The translations under genes and the position numbers were made by a program. This document shows positions 20,096-29,463 of a stretch of 64,000 bases of DNA, piece after piece. The notes under the pieces were generated by a model. It was not told the DNA's origin, did not search any database, and saw only the letters and a program-made list of their open reading frames with translations. How positions within the stretch are numbered: position 1 is the first letter of the stretch; every line of letters starts with the position of its first letter. Source of the stretch: Berryella intestinalis (lineage in GTDB: Bacteria > Actinomycetota > Coriobacteriia > Coriobacteriales > Eggerthellaceae); NCBI RefSeq assembly GCF_000814825.1, contig NZ_CP009302.1, forward strand, positions 1 through 64,000, written 5' to 3'.

Positions 20096-23000
20096 ATGAA
20101 AGCCAGCTCAATTACGAACAAGGCGTTATCGTTCGCGCTAACGGCGGCATTGACGGCCGCGCTTGTGCCGATGGTGCCAACCGCGTATGCCATCGGGGAC
20201 GTAAGCGACCAGGAGCAACCCGCGCCCGCCGAAGAGGTTGCGGCTCCGACGCCCGAACCCAGCGAAAACGCCGTTGTCTCTGCCGATGAAGGCGCGACGG
20301 CTCCTACCGCTGATGTCCAGTCTCCTTCGGAGGGGGATGCCGTTGCTGTACCCGCTACGGTTGCGAGTGCGGCTGTCGACGCTCCGATCGTTCCTCAGGA
20401 GACCCCTGCTTCGGTGACGGAAGTCTGGGTGAACGGAACCGAAGGAAGCGATTCGGGCGATGGGGCCACCATCGATACGGCGTTCAAAACTCTCGCAGCG
20501 GCGCTTGCTGCCCAGAAGGCTAATCCGGCCATTACCGCCATCAACGTTCTCGGAGCGTTTTCCGACATGCCTTCGGTTACCATTCCTTCGGGGGTTACGC
20601 TGAAGGTTGTGGAGGGCGCCGCAATGGCGGGTACGGGCAAGACGACGGGCATCACGCTGTCTTCGGGCTCATCCCTCGTGTGCGCTTCGGGCGCATCGCT
20701 TACCATGAGCGGTTTTTCAACCGCACTTGTTATCTCCGACGGTGCTACGTTGCGCGATGGTAACTACATCCTGGACAACAACGCGATCGGATTCGAACTG
20801 AAGGGCAAGATAAGCGGCACCTCGCGCGCGGCCCTTACCATTTCGGCGAAGAAGAGCTCGGGCCGCGGATTCTCTTACACGAACACGTCGAGGTTCGAGC
20901 GTTGCACGATCGATGTGGAGGCTACGAATCAACTCAGCGAGCAGTATTCCGGGCTGTACATGACCGACGCTTCGCTGACCACGCGCGGTGTTTGGTATTA
21001 TTTCGACCCCGCCAACGGCTTAGGCGGTCTTCACCTGGACAAATCGGACTTCACGGTCTATAAGGCAACGGGATCTTCCAACTACAGGCAGGTTTTTGCT
21101 ATCCTCGGTGCGTCCGATCTCGTCAACGGCTCGACGCTCGTGGCCGATGGTTCGCGCGTTACGGTTTCGGCTCCCCTCACCGTGACCGACTCGAAGTTGG
21201 TGATCAGGAACAGCACGGCCGGCGGGCTTAATGTGAACTACATCCCTGGATCTGCTACGTTTACGAACTCGGTTTTCGAGACTACAAACGTCAAGTACAC
21301 CCCCTCGTTCGGGGCGGGCCAATCAAGCGGCCCCTGCTCGATCGTGTTCAAGGGGGATTCGGTGGTCAACACCGACGCCAAGGACAGAACCGCCGATAAC
21401 GGAGGGGCGAACCGGAGCACCAAAAGCTCGTACATCGTGACGGGCGGGTCTTTTCTCCTTGCTTACGATCCGTCGTATAACTACGACGTCACGACTCCCA
21501 CCAACGGTCCCGAAAACGGAGACGAATACTTGTCGCTGTTCACTCCGGTCGATCAGGCCGCTACGGTGCTGAACCCGCTGAACGCTTCAGGTGCTGCGTA
21601 TACGTACAATGTGGCGAAGGCGTCCTCTGACGGCAAGAAGCATGTGTGGGTTCCCGCTGCGAAGGTTACGTACAAGCTGAACAACGCGAACGCCTCGTTC
21701 GCCGATGGCTCGAAGGACGACAAAACCCTGTCCACGATGCGCGGCTACAAACTGGAAGATGTTGAAGGAAACGCTGATCCAGGCGCTCCTGCGGATGTGG
21801 ACGGTGCCAAGTTCCTCGGTTGGTTCTACAAGGACGCGAGCGGTACCGAGTACAATTTCAACTACGGCGATCAGATGAAAACCGATCTCGAGGTGTACGC
21901 TAAATGGGACGTCAAGACCGTCATCTATCATAACGGCCAGGGAGTTGATCTGATCAAAGCCGTCGATAAAGCCAGCTCTTCTGCTACCGTGCTTTCCTAC
22001 GAGGACGTTCTCGCGCAGAACTCGGCTTTTGGGATCGCGGGTAAGAAGTTCCTGAAGTGGACAACCGATCCGGCTGGCAATGGGGAGGCGGTTGCCCCCG
22101 GCTCTCCTGTTGCGTTTGCGAACAGCGCTACCCAGGTTGATCTGTACGCTCAGTTCGCTGATGACGAATACAAAGTGGCGTTTTCCGCCAATGGAGGCGT
22201 GTTCTCCGCTAACAGCGTGTTCAAGACGAATCCCGGTGTATTCGACGTGATTTCCGATGCCCAAGGCGGGGAGGTTGCGGTTCTGAAAGATGCCGCAACC
22301 TACGGGCAGAAGCTCCGCGATCTGCTGGGCAGCGTGGACCACAACAGTCTTACCCCCGACAAGAGCGCTAAGAAGCCCGGGATGCTGGTGGCTGACGAGA
22401 AGTACTGGTACGCTCAACCTGGCGGAGGGGGAAAATTCAATTTCGCTGACGGGTCGTTTTTTGGTTTTCCCATTTCTGGTGATAATCCCACAATCACTTC
22501 GGACGCTACCTACTATATGAAGTGGAAGTACGATCCTGCTGTCCAGAAGATCAGCGCGCAGCTGGAGCTTGACGGCGACATGTGGGGTTCGTCCCGCACG
22601 GAGAGTTCCGCGATCCAGCCGGTGAAGACGGGAGAGTCGTTCTCCATCACCGGGGCGATCGACCCGACTTCCATCAAAGAGCAGATGAAGGCGATAGAGA
22701 CTCAGTTCCCCGAAGGCGCCCAGAATCCTGAAAGCATTAAGCTAAGTGGAACTTCCTCGGCATTCAAGGCCGTCATCAAGGTAGCCGACGGGGTAAATGT
22801 TCCCGCCGATGCCAAGGTGTCTGTCAATGGCCTGGGTGATTTGTTCGAGGTTTCATCTACGTCGGTGAATGGAAACGAGGTCACGGTTGAGTTTGCGCTC
22901 AAATCCGGCGTAAGCGATTACAAGCTGCTCAAAGAGAGGGTTGATAGCGTCGGCGCGCTGGCAGCCAATGGCATGATCACTGCAACCATTGACGGTCTGA

Positions 23001-25003
23001 CTCTTGCGGATACAGTCTCCAACGGGCAGGTTCTAACCTCGACGGGTGCGGTAACGGGCTCTTTCGATTCGTTGGCGATCAATTCCGACGGAACCGCAAA
23101 GCGCTTCTCGTTCACCTGGCTTGCACGCCAGCAGGCGAACACGGCCGATCCAGGCTCTCTGGACCCCAATGCGATTCAATTCAGCGTCATGGCGCGGGTT
23201 CCCTTCAAGTCCGATCTACCCGGAGATATCAAAGTCGGGTCTGACTCCGAGAACGCGTCGGTCTATACGGTTTTACGTGGCGAGACGGTTGATTTCACCG
23301 GAGCGCTCGACGTGAGGCCCATCAGCACTCAAATGAGAGCGATCGAGGCTCAGTTCCCGACGGCGGCGGCAGACTATTCCAAGATCGGCGTTGATGTCCG
23401 GTCGTGCACGTTCGCGGCGCAGTTCGTGCTCCCGGAGGGGCTATCGCTCCCCGCGAGCGTCACAGCGATTTCGCAAGACTTCGGAACGGCATTCTCCATC
23501 ACTGATACGACGGTCGAAGGCCGGAAGGTCACCGTCAAGATGAAGCTGAACGACGGCATCTCCAACTATAAGCAGCTGCAAGATGCGGTTGCCGATGCCG
23601 GTAAGAATTCCGGGGGCTGGATGAGCGTCGTGATTCCTGGGATCAAGGTTGCCGACAACTTGGCTGACGGCACGCTTCTCACCGTTACGGGAACGCTGAC
23701 CGGCGAGATGGATGTCAGGGCTACGTCCGAAACGGGTTCCGTGAAGGACTTCATGTTCGCCTGGAACGCTATCCAATGGCCCGAAGGTAAAGACGCGTTG
23801 GCGGGACAGGACGATTCCATCAGGTTCACCTGTCAGATCGCCGATCCCATCCAGGGCGACATCGAGGGCGATCTGCGCGTGAACGGCGATACCGAGCACG
23901 CAGCTGTGTATTCGACCGAGCAGGGAGCGACCCTTGATTACACGGGCGCAGTTAAAACGGACTCGATCAAGCAGCAGATGAATGCTATCGAGTCTCAATA
24001 CGGCGCCGATCACGACAGCATCCTTATCGACATCAAGAACTTCGAGTTCACCGCAGGCATCGACTTTCCCGAAGGCCTTTCCGTGCCCGATGATCTGGAT
24101 GCTTCCAAGGTGGTTCCCGGCTCTTTGGGAGGCTTCTCTGTGAAGAAAGTCGAGGTATTGGGGCAGCGCGTTGTCGTGACATTTGCGATCGCCGATCCCA
24201 ACGCCATACGTACCTATACTGATCTGGAGAAGCTGGTTGATGGCGCTGGCGATCCCGACGGATGGATGAGCATCACCGTTCCGGGGGTCAAGGTCTCGAC
24301 GGCGGTGCCGAGCAAGACGCAGCTCACTGCCAAGGGTTGGGTTGCCGGTAGCTTCTCGGCCATTGCGCAATCCGTTTCCGGTACGCGCAAGGTGTTTTCG
24401 TTCGAGTGGGCTGCTGTCCAATGGCCCGAGGGTAAAGATGCCGTGGCCGTCGACGACGGCATCCAGCTAACTGTTCAGGTTACTGGGAAGACCATGACTA
24501 TTCCTTTGGCGGTGACATGGGACGATCAAGATGATGCCGATCAAATCCGCCCGAAGCAGGTGACTGTTCGCCTGATCGCGAACGGCAAGGATTCAGGCAA
24601 GTCGGTTACGGTCACGTCCGATAAGGGTTGGCAATCGGCTTTCGAGAATCTGCCCGTTTACGACGAGAGCGGTAATGCAATTTCGTACGATTCGGTTATT
24701 GAAGACGCCGTCGAGGGGTATGTCTCCGTGGTGAGCGGGAACGCTCAGGACGGGTTCATGGTGAAAAACACCCATATTCCCGGAAAAGTTGATCCTCCTG
24801 TTGGTCCAATCGATCCCGAGGAGCCTATCGAACCTGATAAGCCGCACCAGGGTGCCGCCAAGGTGATCGTTCCCCCTGCGACGAAGAGCGTTCTCCCTGT
24901 CACGAGCGACTCGCTGCCTCTCTTCGCCGTTGGTTTCGGTTTGGCTGTCGCAGCGCTTCTTGCTGCGTTTGCAAACCGGCGCAAAGGGGATGGCCGGAAG
25001 TAG
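20096..25003 (+). CDS. Giant secreted surface protein with three ~210-residue repeats and LPVTS signal
   Basis: The 1635-residue protein starts at ATG 20096 with the ribosome binding site ggggagga; upstream in-frame sequence overlaps the HD gene. A signal peptide (about 1-31, ending TAYAIG) and a Pro/Ala/Glu-rich segment are followed by a beta-rich region at about 105-520 that looks like a pectate-lyase-type helix. Two InlB/Flg_new-like repeats then occur (FLGWFYKD, FLKWTTD; about 525-680). Three related modules begin at residues 819, 1027 and 1242 (208, 215 and 214 residues), each with an IKEQM/ISTQM/IKQQM-type motif and an ending like WPEGKDA in the last two. A Cna-B-like domain (about 1465-1560) precedes the C-terminal LPVTSD, hydrophobic helix and RRKGDGRK tail. 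LPVTS departs from LPXTG at the glycine. Probable adhesin or structural wall protein. Confidence 0.85.
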   Translation: MKASSITNKALSFALTAALTAALVPMVPTAYAIGDVSDQEQPAPAEEVAAPTPEPSENAVVSADEGATAPTADVQSPSEGDAVAVPATVASAAVDAPIVPQETPASVTEVWVNGTEGSDSGDGATIDTAFKTLAAALAAQKANPAITAINVLGAFSDMPSVTIPSGVTLKVVEGAAMAGTGKTTGITLSSGSSLVCASGASLTMSGFSTALVISDGATLRDGNYILDNNAIGFELKGKISGTSRAALTISAKKSSGRGFSYTNTSRFERCTIDVEATNQLSEQYSGLYMTDASLTTRGVWYYFDPANGLGGLHLDKSDFTVYKATGSSNYRQVFAILGASDLVNGSTLVADGSRVTVSAPLTVTDSKLVIRNSTAGGLNVNYIPGSATFTNSVFETTNVKYTPSFGAGQSSGPCSIVFKGDSVVNTDAKDRTADNGGANRSTKSSYIVTGGSFLLAYDPSYNYDVTTPTNGPENGDEYLSLFTPVDQAATVLNPLNASGAAYTYNVAKASSDGKKHVWVPAAKVTYKLNNANASFADGSKDDKTLSTMRGYKLEDVEGNADPGAPADVDGAKFLGWFYKDASGTEYNFNYGDQMKTDLEVYAKWDVKTVIYHNGQGVDLIKAVDKASSSATVLSYEDVLAQNSAFGIAGKKFLKWTTDPAGNGEAVAPGSPVAFANSATQVDLYAQFADDEYKVAFSANGGVFSANSVFKTNPGVFDVISDAQGGEVAVLKDAATYGQKLRDLLGSVDHNSLTPDKSAKKPGMLVADEKYWYAQPGGGGKFNFADGSFFGFPISGDNPTITSDATYYMKWKYDPAVQKISAQLELDGDMWGSSRTESSAIQPVKTGESFSITGAIDPTSIKEQMKAIETQFPEGAQNPESIKLSGTSSAFKAVIKVADGVNVPADAKVSVNGLGDLFEVSSTSVNGNEVTVEFALKSGVSDYKLLKERVDSVGALAANGMITATIDGLTLADTVSNGQVLTSTGAVTGSFDSLAINSDGTAKRFSFTWLARQQANTADPGSLDPNAIQFSVMARVPFKSDLPGDIKVGSDSENASVYTVLRGETVDFTGALDVRPISTQMRAIEAQFPTAAADYSKIGVDVRSCTFAAQFVLPEGLSLPASVTAISQDFGTAFSITDTTVEGRKVTVKMKLNDGISNYKQLQDAVADAGKNSGGWMSVVIPGIKVADNLADGTLLTVTGTLTGEMDVRATSETGSVKDFMFAWNAIQWPEGKDALAGQDDSIRFTCQIADPIQGDIEGDLRVNGDTEHAAVYSTEQGATLDYTGAVKTDSIKQQMNAIESQYGADHDSILIDIKNFEFTAGIDFPEGLSVPDDLDASKVVPGSLGGFSVKKVEVLGQRVVVTFAIADPNAIRTYTDLEKLVDGAGDPDGWMSITVPGVKVSTAVPSKTQLTAKGWVAGSFSAIAQSVSGTRKVFSFEWAAVQWPEGKDAVAVDDGIQLTVQVTGKTMTIPLAVTWDDQDDADQIRPKQVTVRLIANGKDSGKSVTVTSDKGWQSAFENLPVYDESGNAISYDSVIEDAVEGYVSVVSGNAQDGFMVKNTHIPGKVDPPVGPIDPEEPIEPDKPHQGAAKVIVPPATKSVLPVTSDSLPLFAVGFGLAVAALLAAFANRRKGDGRK
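22550..24460 (+). repeat. Three tandem copies of a ~210-residue module
   Basis: Copies start at 22550, 23174 and 23819 and end at about 24460. Shared landmarks, in order: a V-(T/S/D)-x-TGA(I/L/V) strand, a (S/T)IK(E/Q)QM-like helix with AIE(T/A/S)Q, a DF(P)EGLSVP-like strand, a helix with Y(K/T)xL, a V(P)G(I/V)KV strand and a terminal FxW(A/N)A. The copies are diverged at DNA level, so the duplication is old. I do not recognise a named family. Confidence 0.75.
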
Positions 25004-25065
25004 GACAATCTTTCGGTCATTGGCGCCTTGACTGATAGCCGAACTCGCTCTGCGGGTTTACAGAA

Positions 25066-25100
25066 GGGCTGGCACCCAAAGTGGGCGCCGGCCCTTTTTA
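25066..25100 (+). terminator. Rho-independent terminator after the giant surface protein
   Basis: A 12-position stem (25066-25077 with 25083-25094, one mismatch and one G-T pair) with a short AAAGT loop, followed by TTTTT. Confidence 0.85.
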
Positions 25101-25412
25101 GGTGTGATCCGCGGATGGATATTGGGCGCGCACAGAGGGGCGGTACGCTTCGAACGGGGGCTTCTTTCGGTTCCGACCCGTCGCTCTTCAGAGGACCGTT
25201 TTTCATCCCAGAAGAATTTGAATACGGTCTTGCGTCCACTCCTGCACTGTTAGTATCATCTACTATTAAAACTATCGTTGTTATCAACCGGGTGAAGGGG
25301 TTTCCCGGCCGGTGCCTTTCGCGCTAGCCGAGCAAGGTCACGCGCTCAAGGGTCGCCTGTGCCGCTTCGGTTGGATTCAACGGTTAGACGGCTACGGTAA
25401 AGGAAGGTAGAA
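25101..25412. other. Intergenic region with candidate promoter for the beta-helix surface protein
   Basis: This gap of about 310 bases has no supported gene. It becomes AT-rich around 25250-25290. TTGCGT at 25230-25235 and TATCAT at 25254-25259, 18 nt apart, form a weak promoter candidate. The ribosome binding site aaaggaagg sits at 25399-25407. The long leader of about 150 nt could be regulatory, but I see no named element. Confidence 0.4.
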
Positions 25413-28400
25413 ATGCAGCTTAGTCGCACACGGAAGACGACGATGGGGGGAGTGCTCGCCGTTGTCGCGGTTATCCTCGCGCTGGTATGGAGCGCATCGT
25501 CGGCCCACGCCGCAGACCGCAAAGAGGTTTTCCTCGCGGATGGTCAGAGCAGCTACACATCGACTCAGGCAGACCTGAAGAAGGCCATCGCCGATGCTGG
25601 TTCGACCCCCACGCGGATCTATTTGGGCGCTGGCGATATGCTTATGTCGGAAACGATAGCGATTCCCAGCGGCGCCGACATCGAACTTTGCAGCTTTCAG
25701 GGCGAGACGCCCTGGGGAGAGAAGTCGTCCAGCTTGACGAGGGACGATAACTTTACCGGGGTTATGGTGAAGGTCGAGAAGGGGGCGAAGCTGACGCTGT
25801 CGAAGGCCGGCGCGGACATCGTGAAGGTCTTCTCCCGCGGCGAAACCGTGCCTGCGGGCAAGCCGACCATCCTGGTCGAGGGCTCGCTTGTCATGGAAGA
25901 CGGTCGCATCTACGGGGCCAGGGAGCTGCGTGATACCGCGGTCGGCGCAGTGACCGTGAAAGGTTCTGCCGCTTCGTTCGTTATGAACGGCGGCGCAGTG
26001 ACCGACAACAAACGGAATCAGAACCCCGGCTCCACCCAATACGGCGCCGGCAACATCGCGGTGACCGAAGGTGCGTCCTTCACCATGAACGGCGGCGAGG
26101 TGAGCAAGGGCTTCGGCAGCGCCGTGTCGGGCAGTTCGTACGGCGAGGCCGGCGGCCTTCTGGTCCATAACGGCGGACGCGCTGTTCTGAACGGCGGGTC
26201 GATCGCCGGCAACGGCGGCTTCGGCGGCGGCGTCGTCGTGTGGAACTGGATATACGGCGACAGGCTGAAGAACATGTCCGTCGACGATGCGAAGAAGGTT
26301 CGCTCGACGTTCGAGATCAACGGCGGCATGATCGAGAGGAACCGCGCCGGCTTCGGCGGCGGCGGGGTCCTGGTGTTCGGAAACGCGGCCGTTACCATGA
26401 ACGCCGGCGAGATCAAGAACAACACCGCTCCCGCTGGCGGCGGCGTGAATGCGATGAACCTCTACACCTGGGGAGCCGACCAGACGTGGACTGAAATCGA
26501 CGGAGAAGGCGGCGCGAGCGGCCTGTCCATCGAAGAGTACGCGCTTCGCCAGCCCGGTTCGTTCACCATGAACGGAGGTTACATCGAGGGCAATTCGGCA
26601 TGGCGCACCGGCGCCGGTGTCAACATCGTTTCGAACGACGTCTACTTCAACGGCGGCGACATTGCCGGAAACGAGGCCTTCCAGCAGGGCGGCGGCGTAT
26701 ACGTGGCCACGAAGACCTACACCGCTCATTTCAAGAACACCCTGGTAACCGAGAACAGGGGCAACATCGGCGCCGGTATTTGGACTTGTCCGACCGGTAG
26801 CTTGACGCTCCATGTGACGAACGGCGGAGCGATCGTGCGAAACGAGGCCTCCAGCTTCGGTAACGACATCGCCCACGACAACCTTGGAAGCGTCGGTTCC
26901 CAGCCCATGGACCTTGCCGATAGGATTCTGGGCGGCGGATCGGTTCTGTACTATCGCGACGGCGGCGACGACCAGGCCGCAACTCGTTTCGACGCAGCAG
27001 CCCCGGGAGAGCCGGTTGTGCTGAAGGGCGCTCCTGAAGACAGACTGTCGGGTGAGGGTCTGCACGCCCTGGCCTCCGATGAGTCGGTTGCACTCGCCGA
27101 GTCGGTGGCGACGATGCTTATCCACGACAACACCTCGCCCCGCGGCGCGGGCGTCGGTTCGAACGGCCACCTGGTGTTCGGGACGGACCCAGTGTTCGAC
27201 GCGGCTTTCGAGAAGAAGTGGAAAAACGAGTCCACGGGTGGCGAGCTTGGAGCCGGAGCCCCCGATACGGCGGTCGCGCGCCTTCAGCTGTATCGCGTTT
27301 TGGACGGGGAAGACACCCCCATCGACGCTATCGTTTTGGATAAGGACGGCAAGCGCACGAAGCTCGCCGAGACCATCGATCTGAACAAAGAGAATGGCTG
27401 GAAGTCCAAGATCATCGGATTGCCCGCCGAAGACGTCCGTTCCAAGCCCATCGAGTACAAGCTGGTCGAGGTCGATGATCAGGGCGATCCTCTGAAGAAC
27501 GCCGACGGATCGCTCGTGTTCGAAAAGCGGTTCACGGCGAGCGACTTCGCAGGTGCGGCTGCTGCCGAGGCCGTGAAGGTGGTTAACCCCCTGAAAGACC
27601 TGACGATCGAGAAGTCATGGAAGATGGGGACCCTTCCGGCGCCCGAGAACCTGGTGACCGCAGACGAAGTGACTATGCGCGTGGTCAAGGCCGCTGACGG
27701 CTCTGTGGTGAGCGAGCTCAAGGTGAAGAAGGCCGATGGCTGGAAAGCCACGGTGGCCAACCTTCCCGTGTTCGACTTCGCGACGGGCAAGCGCGTCGAC
27801 TACGCCGTTCAGGAAATCGGCAAAGACGGAGCGGTCCTGAAGACCGTGGACATCGACGAGGAAACCGGCGATAAGAGCCTGGTGGTTGGAGTCGAGAACC
27901 AGGTCGAACCGCCGACGGTGTCGCTGAAGATCACGAAGCTGTGGCAGACCGAGGGCGCTCCCGCCGACCCCAGCGCGATCGACAAGGATTCGGTGACCAT
28001 CCAGGTTGTAGATAAGGCCACGCTGAAGGTGGTCAAGACGGTCGAGGTGAAGAAGTCCGAGGGCTGGATGGCCGTTGTAGAGGGGCTTCCCCTCTACACC
28101 GCGGGGACTTTCGATAAGGCCGACTATCTGGTTAGGGAGGTCGCTGCGGACGGCACCGTGCTGAAAGAGGTGGACGTGGATGAATCCGCGGCCAACCCGA
28201 TGCTTTCCGTCTCCGTGGTGAACGAGGTCGTTCCTCCGACGCCTCCGACTCCGCCGGGACCTCCGACCCCGCCGACGCCTCCCACGCCGCCTGCTCCCCC
28301 GACCCCTCCCACCCCTCCGGCTCCCAACGAGCCCGGTAAGAAGGTGTTCGTGATGCCCGCTACGGGAGACGCCTCGGCACCGTTTGTCGCTGCGTTTGCA

Positions 28401-28457
28401 GTTGCCTGCCTGGGAGCCGGTCTGGCGATCGCCGGACTGCGCAGGCGCGTGAAATAA
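25413..28457 (+). CDS. Beta-helix surface protein with Cna-B domains and MPATG signal
   Basis: The 1014-residue protein has a signal peptide ending SSAHAAD. Residues about 45-560 look like a right-handed parallel beta-helix with repeated FTMNGG/FxINGG/VxFNGG turns, as in polymorphic-membrane-protein or pectate-lyase-like adhesins. Three Cna-B-type domains follow at about 590-720, 725-825 and 830-930; such domains often carry isopeptide bonds. A Pro/Thr-rich wall-spanning stretch (PPTPPTPP repeats, about 938-970) leads to MPATGD, a hydrophobic helix and the tail RRRVK. MPATG differs from LPXTG in the first residue. It starts at ATG 25413 after aaaggaagg. Confidence 0.87.
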   Translation: MQLSRTRKTTMGGVLAVVAVILALVWSASSAHAADRKEVFLADGQSSYTSTQADLKKAIADAGSTPTRIYLGAGDMLMSETIAIPSGADIELCSFQGETPWGEKSSSLTRDDNFTGVMVKVEKGAKLTLSKAGADIVKVFSRGETVPAGKPTILVEGSLVMEDGRIYGARELRDTAVGAVTVKGSAASFVMNGGAVTDNKRNQNPGSTQYGAGNIAVTEGASFTMNGGEVSKGFGSAVSGSSYGEAGGLLVHNGGRAVLNGGSIAGNGGFGGGVVVWNWIYGDRLKNMSVDDAKKVRSTFEINGGMIERNRAGFGGGGVLVFGNAAVTMNAGEIKNNTAPAGGGVNAMNLYTWGADQTWTEIDGEGGASGLSIEEYALRQPGSFTMNGGYIEGNSAWRTGAGVNIVSNDVYFNGGDIAGNEAFQQGGGVYVATKTYTAHFKNTLVTENRGNIGAGIWTCPTGSLTLHVTNGGAIVRNEASSFGNDIAHDNLGSVGSQPMDLADRILGGGSVLYYRDGGDDQAATRFDAAAPGEPVVLKGAPEDRLSGEGLHALASDESVALAESVATMLIHDNTSPRGAGVGSNGHLVFGTDPVFDAAFEKKWKNESTGGELGAGAPDTAVARLQLYRVLDGEDTPIDAIVLDKDGKRTKLAETIDLNKENGWKSKIIGLPAEDVRSKPIEYKLVEVDDQGDPLKNADGSLVFEKRFTASDFAGAAAAEAVKVVNPLKDLTIEKSWKMGTLPAPENLVTADEVTMRVVKAADGSVVSELKVKKADGWKATVANLPVFDFATGKRVDYAVQEIGKDGAVLKTVDIDEETGDKSLVVGVENQVEPPTVSLKITKLWQTEGAPADPSAIDKDSVTIQVVDKATLKVVKTVEVKKSEGWMAVVEGLPLYTAGTFDKADYLVREVAADGTVLKEVDVDESAANPMLSVSVVNEVVPPTPPTPPGPPTPPTPPTPPAPPTPPTPPAPNEPGKKVFVMPATGDASAPFVAAFAVACLGAGLAIAGLRRRVK

Positions 28458-28522
28458 CTCTCAAGCCGATCGCTCGCTCGCGGTTCAAAGATCCGAGCGG
28501 TCGGACCTACCGGCATCGAATC

Positions 28523-28552
28523 GAAGCGCGGACCCTGGTCGGTCCGCGCTTC
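28523..28552. terminator. Hairpin terminator between convergent genes
   Basis: A perfect 12-bp stem (GAAGCGCGGACC with GGTCCGCGCTTC) and a 6-nt loop lie between the plus-strand surface protein and the minus-strand TRIC gene. The flanking T-tracts are weak in both directions. Confidence 0.6.
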
Positions 28553-28580
28553 TCGTATATTCGGCCACCTGTTCTTTCGG

Positions 28581-29264
28581 CTACTTGTCCCGCCTGCCGC
28601 CGAAAAACGAGTGCAGGTCGGATTGCGAAGGCGACTTTATGTCGTACCTCAGGGACAACCGCCGGCTGGCAACGGTGACGATCGTGCAGATCAGCGCCGG
28701 CCAAAAACCCACGAAGCCCAGAGACGAGGATGCGAGGTAGGCGATGGCGCCCAGTATGGCGCATACGGCGTAGAAGTTGCTTTTCTGGAAGATGCGCGGG
28801 ACTTCACCCAGAAACACGTCGCGCAGCATGCCGCCGCCGACGCCGGTGAGCATTCCCAGAAGGATCACCGCCCAGGGGTCGAGTCCGTAGGCTATGGCCT
28901 TCCCCGATCCGGCGGCGACGTAGAGGGCCACCGAGAAGATGTCGATCCATTCGATGAGGCGGGGGCGCTTCTGGAAGGGCGAGCTGAGGAAGAACACCAC
29001 CGCAGCGGTGACGGCCGAAGCGGGGATGGCGTAGCCGGTGCGCAGGATGTAGACGTCGCCCACCTGCATGATCATGTCGCGGAGCAGCCCTCCGCCCAGG
29101 CCGCACAGAAGCGCGAGCGCCATAGCCCCGATCAGATCGAGCTTTCTATCGACCGCGAAGAGGCTGCCGCCCAGCGATCCGATGACCACCGCCAAGAAGT
29201 CGAGGCTGAGCGCGACGAATTCCATCGAAGGCGCCGCCATGCTCGAAAGCAACATCAAATCCAC
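28581..29264 (-). CDS. TRIC / UPF0126 family membrane channel
   Basis: The 227-residue integral membrane protein has about seven hydrophobic segments and a tandem duplication: GLGGGLLRD and GVGGGMLRD are the paired signature motifs of the UPF0126 (bacterial TRIC) family. Members are described as trimeric cation channels or as glycine transporters. The start is GTG 29264, preceded by the ribosome binding site aaaggcgg. It is convergent with the surface-protein gene and divergent from the next gene. Confidence 0.9.
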   Translation of the reverse strand: MDLMLLSSMAAPSMEFVALSLDFLAVVIGSLGGSLFAVDRKLDLIGAMALALLCGLGGGLLRDMIMQVGDVYILRTGYAIPASAVTAAVVFFLSSPFQKRPRLIEWIDIFSVALYVAAGSGKAIAYGLDPWAVILLGMLTGVGGGMLRDVFLGEVPRIFQKSNFYAVCAILGAIAYLASSSLGFVGFWPALICTIVTVASRRLSLRYDIKSPSQSDLHSFFGGRRDK

Positions 29265-29463
29265 GGTTGCCGCCTTTCAGCGCAAATGGGACGAATATGG
29301 TGCGAAGCGGCGTCGCGCTGGCGATACCGCGCCGACCGTAAGGATACCGTGAGAGCGCCGATAAGGACACTTCCTGGACTTTCCCGTTCGCGCCGTTTCC
29401 ACGCAGACCGATCGGTCAAACTGATGAGACAACAGACGAGATCGCATACGACGGGAGCAGCCC

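Noticed and set aside
27126-27134. DnaA-box-like TTATCCACG
   Set aside because: Single hit inside a surface-protein gene, far from the origin gap; expected by chance.
28230-28325. Minisatellite repeat
   Set aside because: The near-periodic CC-rich DNA simply encodes the PPTPPTPP wall spacer of the surface protein.
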